Assembly: GCA_900547295.1 (NCBI GenBank)
Contig: URGK01000011.1
Location: 1-41,589, forward strand
Source: an uncultured Eubacteriales bacterium
GTDB lineage: Bacteria > Bacillota > Clostridia > Peptostreptococcales > Anaerovoracaceae
Reading direction: 5' to 3'
DNA length: 41,589 nucleotides
Every line of letters begins with the position of its first letter. The stretch's first letter is position 1. The translations under genes and the position numbers were made by a program. Under the pieces are notes generated by a model. That model saw only the letters and a program-made list of their open reading frames with translations. It was not told where the DNA came from and did no database searches. Positions 7,907 to 15,992 of this stretch are shown here, one piece after another.

Positions 7907-7996
7907 GCCTCTGCAATTTCAAAAGACGCCCGTTTTGTCTGTCCGATGTATTTTAGAATGCCGGCGCTGCTGTCTATAAAGCCGGCAAAAGATTTG
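7907..7996 (+). repeat. Decayed copy of the TSUP gene 3' end
   Basis: 7913-7996 matches 6469-6552 (the last codons of the TSUP gene) at 72 of 84 bases; 11 of the 12 differences are transitions, and most change the amino acid. Upstream the match continues briefly (GCCTCT) with a 3-base gap. The copy has no complete gene around it. RhuM-Fic and the putative RNA therefore lie between two copies of the same gene end. The remaining 7835-8126 contains only a possible promoter for the next operon (TTGAGA 8036-8041 and TTATAA 8059-8064, 17-bp spacer), which is weakly supported. Confidence 0.8.
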
Positions 7997-8126
7997 AACC
8001 TGCATACTAAAACCGGTCACAGAGGGTGCAAAAATTTGAGACGGTGATATAATCTATATTATAAATATAAAGTGTAAGATTCAAACCCAAACGTTGTCTA
8101 TATAGTTGAAGAGAGGTGGTTTTGAT

Positions 8127-8693
8127 ATGGCTATGGAAGATAAAGATATTATTCAGCTGTTCTTTGACAGAAATGAACAGGCAATAGAAGAAACCTCCAT
8201 GAAATATGGGAATTATTGCAATTCAATAGCGATGAATATATTAAAGAACCGGGCCGATGCAGAAGAATGTGTAGCTGACACATATCAAAAATGCTGGAAT
8301 TCGATTCCGCCTAATAGACCATCTGTTTTAAGGATATTTCTTGGTAAGATTACACGAAATCTATCCTTCAACATGTATAAGAGAATGAATGCAGATAAGC
8401 GTGGAAGCGGGCAGCTTGCGCTTATTCTGGATGAATTGGCAGAAGTCATTTCCGATGAGAATAGTGTAGAGAACAATATCGAAAACAAGGAACTTCTAAA
8501 AGAAATCAACATATTTCTAAATGGTCTGTCTCGGCAAAAACGAATTATGTTCGTCCGCAGATACTGGTATTCTGACAGTGTGACGGATATTGCCAGAAGA
8601 TTAGGTATAAGTGAAAACAATGTGTCAGTAAATCTGAACCGCATTAGAAAGAGATTACGTCGTTATCTTTATGAAAGAGGGTTTGAAGTTTGA
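8127..8693 (+). CDS. ECF-like RNA polymerase sigma factor
   Basis: 188-residue sigma-70 family factor. The region-2 helix is AEECVADTYQKCWNSIPP (core-binding and -10 recognition), and region 4 holds the helix-turn-helix VTDIARRLGISENNVSVNLN near the C terminus. ATG 8127 follows the SD GAGAGGTGG at proper spacing; a longer reading from TTG 8106 has no SD. The stop overlaps the TTG start of the following membrane protein gene, the typical arrangement of an ECF sigma and its membrane-bound regulator, so the pair probably controls a small envelope-stress or resistance regulon. It is carried within the 8-kb island. Confidence 0.88.
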   Translation: MAMEDKDIIQLFFDRNEQAIEETSMKYGNYCNSIAMNILKNRADAEECVADTYQKCWNSIPPNRPSVLRIFLGKITRNLSFNMYKRMNADKRGSGQLALILDELAEVISDENSVENNIENKELLKEINIFLNGLSRQKRIMFVRRYWYSDSVTDIARRLGISENNVSVNLNRIRKRLRRYLYERGFEV

Positions 8694-9628
8694 AAAAAGA
8701 AGAATTATACGAAACCTTAGGAAATATAGATGAAAAATTCATAAATGAGGCTGAAACCATTCACATGCAGAAAAGAAAACACGTATGGATGAAACTGGCT
8801 GCTGCTGCAGCCTGCCTGTGCATTGCAGTTATATCTTGCATAGGTGTAAGCAATCTGTACAAGAGCGAAAATCAGGCAGATGCAGGAATCAGTATTCCGG
8901 CTGTTGAAATTCCGGGTACTGCAGGCAGCGCTGAGACCGATATGATAGGGCTTGTTGTATACAACGGAAATGTTTATACTCAGTCCGAAAGTTATTACGG
9001 ATCAGACGCTCTGGCAACAGATCATTTGACCGGAAAGTATCTGGGATATGCAACAGGTTCAATTGATGAGTTTTCAACTGATGAAAATTATGAAGAAGAA
9101 TTTGCATCTACAATCGAAGGAAAAGTTTTTGAAGTGAAGGGCTATGATGCGGATTTCAGGATTTGCATCAGAAACGAGATCGAAGACGAGAATGGAAAAA
9201 AACAATTGAGCATCGACTATCTGGAACATTTAAACGGGATTAAAATAAAAAACGGTTCAGAGCTGTTTGAGCAAAGACTGCACCTCAGCAACCGGGCAGA
9301 TGCAGTCAAATGGCAAAATCATGAGGACTGGGATAATGCAGTGGGAAATCTGCATAATGCACAGATCGACAATAAACTGTGGACAGAATTTATCAATCAG
9401 ATAAACAAAGGGGAGTTTGTGGATACCCGGAACTCCGAAAACGACAAATCAATATATGATACCCAAAAGCAGTCACACCTTGTTCTGACAATGGATGATG
9501 GAACTGTTATAAGGCTTCGACTCCTTGAGGGCGGATATGTCGGCTATGAGCCGTTAGGCCGGTATGTCGTCAAGATCCCCGGAGATGTTTTTAACAAAGT
9601 GTTTAATCTGTGCGGAGGAAACAAATAG
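8690..9628 (+). CDS. Membrane-anchored anti-sigma-like protein
   Basis: 312 residues starting at TTG 8690, whose bases overlap the sigma-factor stop (TTGA), indicating translational coupling. Residues 1-30 form a short charged cytoplasmic segment (EELYETLGNIDEKFINEAET), residues about 32-54 a transmembrane helix (LAAAAACLCIAVISCIG), and the rest an extracytoplasmic domain of about 255 residues with no recognised catalytic motif. This is the usual pattern of clostridial proteins encoded after ECF-like sigma genes. The anti-sigma role is inferred from context, as there is no obvious zinc-binding HxxxCxxC motif. Confidence 0.7.
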   Translation: MKKEELYETLGNIDEKFINEAETIHMQKRKHVWMKLAAAAACLCIAVISCIGVSNLYKSENQADAGISIPAVEIPGTAGSAETDMIGLVVYNGNVYTQSESYYGSDALATDHLTGKYLGYATGSIDEFSTDENYEEEFASTIEGKVFEVKGYDADFRICIRNEIEDENGKKQLSIDYLEHLNGIKIKNGSELFEQRLHLSNRADAVKWQNHEDWDNAVGNLHNAQIDNKLWTEFINQINKGEFVDTRNSENDKSIYDTQKQSHLVLTMDDGTVIRLRLLEGGYVGYEPLGRYVVKIPGDVFNKVFNLCGGNK

Positions 9629-9667
9629 TGGCCGGAGTATCAGAAATCGTATAGAAATAAAGTATAA

Positions 9668-9692
9668 GCAGTGCCAGAGACGGTACTGCTTT
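9668..9692 (+). terminator. Weak intrinsic terminator after sigma/anti-sigma operon
   Basis: GCAGTGCC-AGAGAC-GGTACTGC (9669-9690 region) forms a stem of eight with one mismatch, followed by only TTT. It lies 40 bases after the anti-sigma stop and also at the downstream border of the minus-strand ISL3-associated ORF, so it may serve both strands. Confidence 0.4.
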
Positions 9693-9954
9693 AATGATGA
9701 AGGGTTTCGTCAAAGCAGAGAAACCGCACACAGCAGCCTCTCTGAGTCTCATCATCTCTGCTATAGTCAATATTATGCATATCAAGAATAGACTCAAGAT
9801 AGCATATTCTCTCTGACATACGATCGCAGTCGTTCCATAGCAGGCCTATCTGCTTTCTTGCAGTTCTTAATGCAGTAATATGATTTTCCATTTCTTCTTC
9901 TATGCTGATAAGCATATCTGCAAAGTTGTATTTTCCATAATCATTAACGTTCAT
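9691..9954 (-). CDS. Small coiled-coil ORF overlapping the ISL3 transposase end
   Basis: 87 residues on the minus strand. Its ATG (9954) lies inside the last codons of the transposase frame (stop at 9944), so it is probably translationally coupled and part of the same element. The middle is rich in heptad-like charged and hydrophobic residues (EEEMENHITALRTARKQIG, then CDRMSERICYLESILDM), suggesting a short coiled coil. No homology recognised. A transposase accessory role is an inference from position only. Confidence 0.5.
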   Translation of the reverse strand: MNVNDYGKYNFADMLISIEEEMENHITALRTARKQIGLLWNDCDRMSERICYLESILDMHNIDYSRDDETQRGCCVRFLCFDETLHH

Positions 9955-11413
9955 TATCAGTACCGCCTTTATCTTTATTTCTGTTATACGAACCTCTCTT
10001 CGACCCCACAGGCTGTCTTACCTGCTCATAACTCTTAGGTGATGCAAGTATGGGTGCATTTTTACGCATTGCAAACAGAAACCGGTTGCGTATATGCTCA
10101 AAGTTGCTGTAGCCTCTTGCGTGCCTTTTCATATCCTTGGGAACACGATTTAGAGACTCCATAGGCCCATTGGACAGCCTGGACCTTATTGTATGTCCTT
10201 TGCTGTCGGTGCGTTCTATTACGGTAAATGAATTGATAACAGCCTGTTTGTAAGCGGATAATGCCTTTGCAACTTCCTCAAAAATAGTGTAACCGCTGCT
10301 TTTGTATTCTGATATCAGAGCATCAGGAGCGGAGCGTGCTTCATTGGGTCTGTCAGCATGGCTTCTGTTGAAACGGATATACTTTTCCTTTAAATCACGC
10401 AGCTTTTCCAGATTTGGATCAAGAGAAAACAAAGCCTGCTCATAGTCTGATACATACATAGGTCTGTTTCCAAACTTTCAGTCGCGGAAGGGCGGAGCAC
10501 TGTAATCAATGTTATCCTGATTTGCAAGTATCAGCCACTGCTTTTTTCGCAGAATATATACTTCCCGTGACTCTCTCAGAACAGGTTTCTTATCGGAGTC
10601 CTTATACTTTTCGTTGAATCTTTCAATATCTCTGTTTTTGTATTTTCTTTTAAGTGCATTAAGATAATTGCGCAGCTTCTGATTAATCAGCTTCACAACA
10701 TGAAACTCATCTACGACAGGTATTGCATTTGGAAAGTATTTATCGACATAGTTCTGATAAGGTGCATACATAGCGGATATGATGTACTGCACACTGAAAC
10801 GCTCTTTTTTTGGTATATCAGCAAAGTAGTGTTCAGTTATTTCATTTCTTCTGCTGATTACCATATCAACAGGTTCACCTGTGAAGAAATCCTGAATAAC
10901 CAGAGCATATTTGTATCCGCCTATGCTAAGGTCAACCTCATCGATACATAGGGCAGATGTGAGTTTAAGGCGCGGGAGATCAACATATCTGTCAAAAACT
11001 CTTATGGCGTAGGTATCAGATACATTGAACTGTGCGGCAATCTGAGATGCGGAAAGATTAAAGTCACGAAAAGAGTCAACTATCAGAAAGTCTATTGCAT
11101 TTGTTACTCTCCTGTTTTTGCCAACGAAAGGGAAGCTGTCAGAGACAAGGTGCCCGCATTCAGTATTCTGGCATTTCCATTTATGCTGGTGGAGTTTAAG
11201 AACCAGCTTGCGTCCATCCTGAAGTATCTGGTGGTTGACAGTTCTTATGTAGACACCTTTGGAATGCATACGAAAGCCGCAGACAGGGCAGAATTTAGCT
11301 TCCGGCGGATATTCCAGCCTGATGACAAGCTCTGATGGGGGAGATGGGATAATCTCAGCATTGAGCTTATGGGTATCTTTCAAATTTAAAAGATACGTGA
11401 TAAAATTGTTCAT
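9944..11413 (-). pseudogene. ISL3-family transposase interrupted by an in-frame TGA
   Basis: Reading leftwards from ATG 11413, 311 codons encode an N-terminal zinc finger (FCPVCGF ... CQNTECGH), a helix-turn-helix (LSASQIAAQFNVSDTYAIRV) and the DDE core of ISL3 transposases (CIDEVDLSIGGYKYALVIQD; AIPVVDEFHVVKLINQKLRN). A TGA at 10480-10478 follows APPFRD. The same frame continues KFGNRPMYVSDYEQALF for a further 177 codons to 9944, including the conserved C-terminal GPMESLNRVPKDMKRHARGY block with the last catalytic Glu. Full length would be about 489 residues, normal for ISL3. The stop looks like a TGG-to-TGA nonsense change that separates the catalytic Glu from the two Asp residues. The start has an SD (GGAGG on the minus strand). 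Confidence 0.85.
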
Positions 11414-11470
11414 AATGATTTCCTCCTGTTAAATTAAAAATTTACCAAAAACAGAATAAGGGAGGAAAGA

Positions 11471-11516
11471 AAAAGAGACAAGAAGATGTTTAAACAGACA
11501 TCAACCTGTCTCTTTT
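11471..11516. terminator. Hairpin shielding the transposase from outside transcription
   Basis: AAAAGAGACA (11471-11480) and TGTCTCTTTT (11507-11516) form a perfect 10-bp inverted repeat, with a nested GATGT...ACATC stem in the loop. T runs flank both sides (TCTTTT on plus, CTCTTTTTC on minus), so it can terminate in both directions. It sits between the transposon end and the transposase start, where many insertion sequences carry such protection. Confidence 0.6.
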
Positions 11517-11540
11517 AAAATTCTGTCTGAAACTACTGTT

Positions 11541-11634
11541 CCACCAGACCAGCCCACCAAACCAATGAGGAAAAATGCAATCCCACCAAACCAGCCCACC
11601 AAACCGTTACTTCACTAAAAAGTTTGGATATCCC
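11541..11634 (-). repeat. Right transposon end with multiple subterminal repeats
   Basis: On the plus strand CCACCAGACCAGCCCACCAA (extending to 11563) and CCACCAAACCAGCCCACCAA (11583-11602, extending to 11605) are 42 bp apart and match at 22 of 23 bases. The outermost part, on the minus strand, is GGGATATCCAAACTTTTTAG (11634 inward), the counterpart of the left end. The interval 11414-11762 otherwise holds the transposase hairpin and the comEC promoter. Confidence 0.7.
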
Positions 11635-11641
11635 ATAGATT
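11635..11641. repeat. Right copy of 7-bp target-site duplication (ATAGATT)
   Basis: This heptamer is identical to 3607-3613 and directly abuts the CCC of the right inverted end. Joining the outer flanks with a single ATAGATT would reconstruct the uninterrupted site between the 3564 gene and comEC. Confidence 0.75.
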
Positions 11642-11681
11642 AAGGAGAATATCCGTATGTATGTCTTTTTTAATTGAGCTG

Positions 11682-11710
11682 TTGCCAAATGATGTAATAT
11701 GGGATAAAAT
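11682..11710 (+). promoter_or_regulatory. Predicted sigma-A promoter of comEC
   Basis: TTGCCA (11682-11687), a 17-bp spacer, then TAAAAT (11705-11710), 52 bp before the comEC start. It lies just outside the transposon, so it belongs to the chromosome. Confidence 0.5.
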
Positions 11711-11762
11711 ATGTATTACAGCATAGGGGAAGCAGCAAAGCCGGTAAGTCAGGAGAAAGGAA

Positions 11763-13907
11763 ATGAGAAGACCGGCAGTTTTAATAGCATTTATAATGGC
11801 AGCAGCCATACTTGTGACCGACAGCATTACAGGGTATACGTCAGATTACCTCGAAGGCCTTGAGGGCAATAACGCTGCGGTTACAGGCAGGGTTGTTAGT
11901 ATAGTTAAAAAAGATGATGAATATTTCAAGCTGCAGCTTTCGGATGTCAGTATAATTTCAGATAACGGCGCACGAAGCTACAAAAAGAAAATCCTTGTCA
12001 ATGTGTATTCCGATATTGCAGATTACAGAACAGTACTGTGGGACAGAGTGTACATAACCGGGGAGGTTTCCATACCAAAAGAGAGAAGTAACCCCGGAAC
12101 CTTTGACTACAGGAGATATCTTAAAAGCATCGGAATAAGGTGCATAATTACCGCAGAGAACATAGAGAATGTAAAAAAGGCAGGGGGTATAGCCGCGCTG
12201 CTTAAATCTGCCAAATGCCGTACAGCGGATATTTTTGAAAGCGCTCTCGGAGATGATTCGGCTGTTGTCATGGGACTTCTGTTTGGGGAAACCTCAGGTA
12301 TAGACGAGGACATTATCGAAACCTTCAGAAGAGGAGGCACCGCCCATGTGCTTGCCGTAAGCGGCCTGCATCTGGGACTGCTTTATTCGTTTCTGTGCAG
12401 ATTTAAACGAAAAAAGAGAAGTATACCTGCAGATATCGCTATAGTGCTTGCGCTGTCGGCATATACGGCGCTTGCAGGCTTTACGGCATCTGTTGTAAGA
12501 GCCTGTCTTATGATATTCATACATATTGCGGGAAACCATCTTAACCGCAGATATGACCTTATATCCTCAACCTGCGTTTCTATGATTATAATTCTGGCGG
12601 TAAACCCGATGCAGATATACAGCGCAGGCTTTCAGATGTCGTTTCTTGCAGTTATAACGCTGGGGATAATGATACCGCTGATACAAAAAAAGATAAAGGG
12701 CATACTGCTGCCTATGATTGCGGTGCAGACAGGAATGGTGCCTTACACAATGTATGTATTCAACTATGTGTCGCTGACCTCGATTATTAGCAACATACCT
12801 GTGTACTTTATTGCAGCAGCCATGATACCTGCAGGAATATCGGTAATCGCTTTCTGCTGGCTGCCTGTTATAGCAAGGCCTGCGGCAATGATTACAGGAC
12901 TGTTTGTAAAGCTGCTTTTGTGGTGCAATGACTTTACATATATGGGCGGAGTGTTTACCTTTGATGTGGCAAGTCCGTCTGTAATATTTCTTGCCGTCTA
13001 CTACATATTCATATTCTATCTATGCTCGGAAGCGGGACAGATAGATCTAATCAGACGAAACTATAAAAAAATCGTAGCGGTATTTGCAGCGGCGGTAATA
13101 TGCGGCGCAGTATGCAGCGTGTACCTTTCGGACGGATTTGAAAAAACGGATATGGTTTTTGTAGATGTGGGACAGGGTGACTGCCTGCATATAAAGGCGG
13201 GAGGCAAAAACCTCCTTATAGACGGTGGGGGAAGCTTCAATTACAATGTGGGAAAAAGCACGCTCAAACCGTACCTTTTAAAAAACGGCGTGACAAAAAT
13301 AGATATGGCAATAGCAACACATCTCCATACAGATCACTATCAGGGACTTAAAGAACTGTCGCAGGCCTACAGAATTAAAAAGCTGGGTGTATATGAGGCA
13401 AACAGCGTTAATGAAAACCACCTGAAAAAGGAATTTAAAACAGATGAAATACTCTATCTGGCGGCAGGAGATGTGATAAATATGGGCAGAAACGTGTCTG
13501 TTGAAGTACTTAGTCCGGACAGGGGCAATCCCTTAGATGAAAAAGACGAAAATAAAAACAGCCTTGTACTGAGAGTGAACGTAAAGGGAAGCAGTGTGCT
13601 TATGACAGGTGATATAGATGAAAAGGGTGAAAAGACTCTTATAGCGGATACGGATATTAAAGCCGATATATTAAAGATTGCCCACCATGGAAGCAGATAC
13701 AGCTCCTGTGAGAAATTCATAGCTGTTGCAGCGCCCAAAATTGCAGTAATACAGGTGGGCAAAAACACCTACGGACATCCGTCAGAGGAAGTGATTAAAA
13801 GACTTGAGGAACACAAAATAACTGTGCTAAGGAATGATGAGCAGGGGGCTGTAGGAATAAGGGTAAATAAGGCGGGAGACTTTGGTATTGTTACAATGAG
13901 AAACTGA
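11763..13907 (+). CDS. comEC: ComEC/Rec2-type DNA uptake channel protein
   Basis: 714-residue membrane protein that in naturally transformable bacteria carries single-stranded DNA across the cytoplasmic membrane. Order of parts: N-terminal helix, DUF4131/OB-like domain (about residues 35-140), competence domain with multiple helices (GTAHVLAVSGLHLGLLYSF at about 195; CLMIFIHIAGNHLNRRYD; MSFLAVITLGIMIP), then a C-terminal metallo-beta-lactamase-like domain starting VDVGQGDCLHIKAGGKN (about 465). The MBL domain keeps THLHTDHYQG (about 519), MTGDID and IAHHGSRYSS. Length is normal for the family. The SD AGGAGAAAGGA supports ATG 11763. holA follows, a pairing common in Bacillota. No other uptake gene apart from an orphan pilin at 29857 is in the window. 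Confidence 0.93.
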   Translation: MRRPAVLIAFIMAAAILVTDSITGYTSDYLEGLEGNNAAVTGRVVSIVKKDDEYFKLQLSDVSIISDNGARSYKKKILVNVYSDIADYRTVLWDRVYITGEVSIPKERSNPGTFDYRRYLKSIGIRCIITAENIENVKKAGGIAALLKSAKCRTADIFESALGDDSAVVMGLLFGETSGIDEDIIETFRRGGTAHVLAVSGLHLGLLYSFLCRFKRKKRSIPADIAIVLALSAYTALAGFTASVVRACLMIFIHIAGNHLNRRYDLISSTCVSMIIILAVNPMQIYSAGFQMSFLAVITLGIMIPLIQKKIKGILLPMIAVQTGMVPYTMYVFNYVSLTSIISNIPVYFIAAAMIPAGISVIAFCWLPVIARPAAMITGLFVKLLLWCNDFTYMGGVFTFDVASPSVIFLAVYYIFIFYLCSEAGQIDLIRRNYKKIVAVFAAAVICGAVCSVYLSDGFEKTDMVFVDVGQGDCLHIKAGGKNLLIDGGGSFNYNVGKSTLKPYLLKNGVTKIDMAIATHLHTDHYQGLKELSQAYRIKKLGVYEANSVNENHLKKEFKTDEILYLAAGDVINMGRNVSVEVLSPDRGNPLDEKDENKNSLVLRVNVKGSSVLMTGDIDEKGEKTLIADTDIKADILKIAHHGSRYSSCEKFIAVAAPKIAVIQVGKNTYGHPSEEVIKRLEEHKITVLRNDEQGAVGIRVNKAGDFGIVTMRN

Positions 13908-13921
13908 TTTGATATACAGCC

Positions 13922-13950
13922 TTGCAAACGGCTCTTTTGACCTGTATAAT
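13922..13950 (+). promoter_or_regulatory. Predicted sigma-A promoter of holA
   Basis: TTGCAA (13922-13927), a 17-bp spacer, TATAAT (13945-13950), 32 bp before the holA start. Confidence 0.55.
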
Positions 13951-13982
13951 TGTTGTATAAATTGTTGGATTGAGGGATAATT

Positions 13983-14990
13983 ATGTCAGAACACGCATTT
14001 AAAAGAATAGGCAGAGATATCAGAGAGGGCCGCATCGGCAGCCTTGTTTTATTGTACGGAAAAGAGCAGTACCTTGTAAACTGGGCGGAGGAGCTGCTTG
14101 TTTCAACATATATAAATCCTGCCACAAAGCAGATGGATTACGCTGTGTTTGATGCATCTGCGGCAGAGCCTGTTGAAATCAGAAATGCGTGTGAAACCAT
14201 AGCGATGCTTTCCGAAAAAAGAGTAGTGACTGTAAGGTTTGGCTCAAAGACAAGGTTGAAGCCTGCCGATGTTATAAATGAGGCGGGGCAGCTTCCGCCG
14301 GAAACCCTGCTTATACTTGCATTTGAAAGCGAGGAGATTGACAAGGAAACCCTAAAGGCAGCTGAGGGGAGGGCTTCGGTATATGATTTTGCATCTCTTG
14401 ACGACAGGCTCCTCAAGGCATTTATAGGCAAGAGAGTCAGAGCAGAGGGCAAGACCATAGGAAACGGAGCGGCAAGAGAGTTTATCGAGGTAAGCGGATA
14501 TTTCCACAGGGACAGTGACTATACGCTTTACAATCTCGAAAACGACCTGAAAAAAATAGCGGCCCACTGCACAGGCGAGGAGATAACCGCAGATGATATC
14601 AATGCGGTCACAAACGGAAGCATTGAGAGAAACATATTTGCACTTGTCGATGCAGTTAGCAAAAACCGCAAGGACGAGGCATACAGAATGTTATATAATC
14701 TTCTGTCGGGAGGAGATACTGTTTATCATATGCTTTCTATGATTATCGGTCAGTTTGAAATTATTCTGTCCGTAAAGGAGCTGAGAGAAAAAAGCATGAG
14801 TAATTCTCAGATTCATAAAGCGCTCAAAATACACGAATACAGAATTAAAAAGGCTGTTCCGCTGGCGGACAGATATTCAATAAAAGATTTGAGGCGCATA
14901 CTGATAAACGCCTACGAAATAGACAACAGTATCAAATCGGGACTTATGGAGGCACAGCTTGCGCTGGAGCTTTTCATAGCGGAGATATAG
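13983..14990 (+). CDS. holA: DNA polymerase III delta subunit
   Basis: 335 residues. The delta subunit is part of the clamp-loader complex that opens the beta clamp and loads it onto primed DNA. Visible family features are the N-terminal LVLLYGKEQYLVNWAEE segment, the arginine/aspartate-rich middle typical of the degenerate AAA module (no functional P-loop, as expected for delta), YFHRDSDYTLYNLENDLKKI (about residue 175), NIFALVDAVSKNRKDEA and the C-terminal helical domain ending AQLALELF. Length is normal. The order comEC-holA is common in Bacillota, which supports the call. The start follows a modest SD (GAGGGA). Confidence 0.9.
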   Translation: MSEHAFKRIGRDIREGRIGSLVLLYGKEQYLVNWAEELLVSTYINPATKQMDYAVFDASAAEPVEIRNACETIAMLSEKRVVTVRFGSKTRLKPADVINEAGQLPPETLLILAFESEEIDKETLKAAEGRASVYDFASLDDRLLKAFIGKRVRAEGKTIGNGAAREFIEVSGYFHRDSDYTLYNLENDLKKIAAHCTGEEITADDINAVTNGSIERNIFALVDAVSKNRKDEAYRMLYNLLSGGDTVYHMLSMIIGQFEIILSVKELREKSMSNSQIHKALKIHEYRIKKAVPLADRYSIKDLRRILINAYEIDNSIKSGLMEAQLALELFIAEI

Positions 14991-15008
14991 GTTGGAGATA
15001 ATATATTA

Positions 15009-15830
15009 ATGAACAGACAGCTAAGGGCTGATATGATGCTCGTTCTGGTAACTTTGTTCTGGGGCGTTTCATATCTGCTTATGGATACGGCACTTGAGGA
15101 TTTAGAACCTTTTACTCTTAATTTCATCAGATTTTTCGGGGCATTTGTCATTGCCGCGGCTGCTTTCTTCCCCAAAATCAGGAATGTTAATAAAATAACG
15201 CTTATGTATAGTGCTCTGATAGGGCTGATACTTGTATTTGTATATATAGGTGCAACCTTTGGAGTTATGTATACAAGCCTTTCAAATGCAGGATTTTTAT
15301 GCGCTCTGACTTGTGTGTTTACACTGGTTCTGGGCCTTATCTTCAAAAAACAGATACCGGACAAAAAATTTATCTTTGTTATTGTTATCTGCTTTGCGGG
15401 AATTGCGCTTCTTTCACTTGACGAAAATCTTAAGCCTGCGCCGGGGGATATAATATGTCTGCTGTGCGCTGTTTCATATGCTGCGGATCTGCTTGTTACA
15501 GAAACAGCGGTATCAAAGGAAGAAGTCAATGTATTTCAGCTGGGTGTGTTTCAGCTTGGGTTTACGGGAATTTTCTGCCTGACAGCAGCAGTTATGTTTG
15601 AAACTCCGCATCTGCCGCAGAGCCCTAAGGTATGGGGCGCGGTGGTGTTTCTTGTGGTATTCTGCACAGGAATAGCATTTATAGTCCAGACTATAGCACA
15701 GCAGTATACATCAGCCTCAAGGGTGGGAATAATATTTACACTGGAGCCTGTGTTTGCGGCAATCACCGCATATTTTATAGCAGGAGAAAGGCTCATTCCG
15801 AGAGCCTATGCAGGAGCAGTGCTTCTTTAG
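15009..15830 (+). CDS. EamA/DMT-family permease with premature in-frame stop
   Basis: 273 residues, about nine hydrophobic helices in two EamA repeats: LVTLFWGVSYLLMDTAL (1-25) and CLLCAVSYAADLLVTETAV (about 155-175), ending LEPVFAAITAYFIAGERL then RAYAGAVLL. The frame stops at TAG 15828-15830 in the middle of what should be the tenth helix. The same frame continues for 20 more codons (LSLLIMETDLSKITKKLFRK) to TAA 15891-15893, giving 294 residues with readthrough, the usual family length. A TTG-to-TAG change would explain it. The product may still insert in the membrane, but loss of the last helix makes function doubtful. Substrate unknown. Confidence 0.8.
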   Translation: MNRQLRADMMLVLVTLFWGVSYLLMDTALEDLEPFTLNFIRFFGAFVIAAAAFFPKIRNVNKITLMYSALIGLILVFVYIGATFGVMYTSLSNAGFLCALTCVFTLVLGLIFKKQIPDKKFIFVIVICFAGIALLSLDENLKPAPGDIICLLCAVSYAADLLVTETAVSKEEVNVFQLGVFQLGFTGIFCLTAAVMFETPHLPQSPKVWGAVVFLVVFCTGIAFIVQTIAQQYTSASRVGIIFTLEPVFAAITAYFIAGERLIPRAYAGAVLL

Positions 15831-15918
15831 CTTTCACTTCTCATAATGGAAACCGATTTAAGTAAAATCACTAAAAAGCTATTCCGAAAATAAATAGAGA
15901 TAGACAAAAAAATAACAA

Positions 15919-15965
15919 TGTAACCGGTTACAAGTGTTTACAACTTGTATACAAGATGATATAAT
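15919..15965 (+). promoter_or_regulatory. Promoter of the stn operon with two palindromic operators
   Basis: TTTACA (15937-15942), a 17-bp spacer, TATAAT (15960-15965). A perfect 14-bp palindrome TGTAACCGGTTACA (15919-15932) lies just upstream of the -35, and a perfect 12-bp palindrome CTTGTATACAAG (15944-15955) fills the spacer. The latter has the TTGT-N2-ACAA form typical of FadR/GntR-type operators, so repression by such a regulator is plausible; no regulator gene is adjacent. Neither palindrome matches the Rex redox operator. Confidence 0.6.
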
Positions 15966-15992
15966 GTATTTTACAGTGATTGTCTGAAAAGA

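Larger units (their letters stand above)
3614..11634. mobile_element. 8.0-kb transposon-like island with inverted ends and target duplication
   Basis: The segment starts GGG-TATCCAAACTTTTTGGTGGA and, read from the right on the minus strand, starts GGGA-TATCCAAACTTTTTAGTGAA; after GGG(A) the two ends match at 18 of 20 bases. ATAGATT directly flanks both ends. Further repeats (GTGGGCTGGTTTGGTGGGA) lie inside each end. Cargo: truncated DUF4143 ATPase, two small membrane proteins, TSUP permease, RhuM-Fic protein, sigma/anti-sigma pair, and an ISL3-type transposase reading leftwards near the right end. The likely mobiliser is that transposase, but it carries an in-frame TGA, so the element may now be immobile or mobilised in trans. 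ISL3 elements usually make 8-bp duplications, so the 7-bp size and the end sequence leave the family open. Confidence 0.7.

Noticed and set aside
7888..8043. 52-codon frame through the TSUP echo
   Set aside because: It is open only because the decayed copy lacks stops; no SD and no intact domain.
10460..10480. Selenocysteine at the transposase TGA
   Set aside because: Transposases of this family do not use selenocysteine and the site fits a Trp codon changed to TGA; no selenocysteine insertion element was evident.
3614..11634. Tn7-like transposon
   Set aside because: Multi-repeat ends are reminiscent, but there are no tnsA/B/C-like genes and the duplication is 7 bp rather than 5 bp.
15919..15955. 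Rex redox-regulator operator upstream of stn
   Set aside because: Neither palindrome fits TTGTTAA-N4-TTAACAA.
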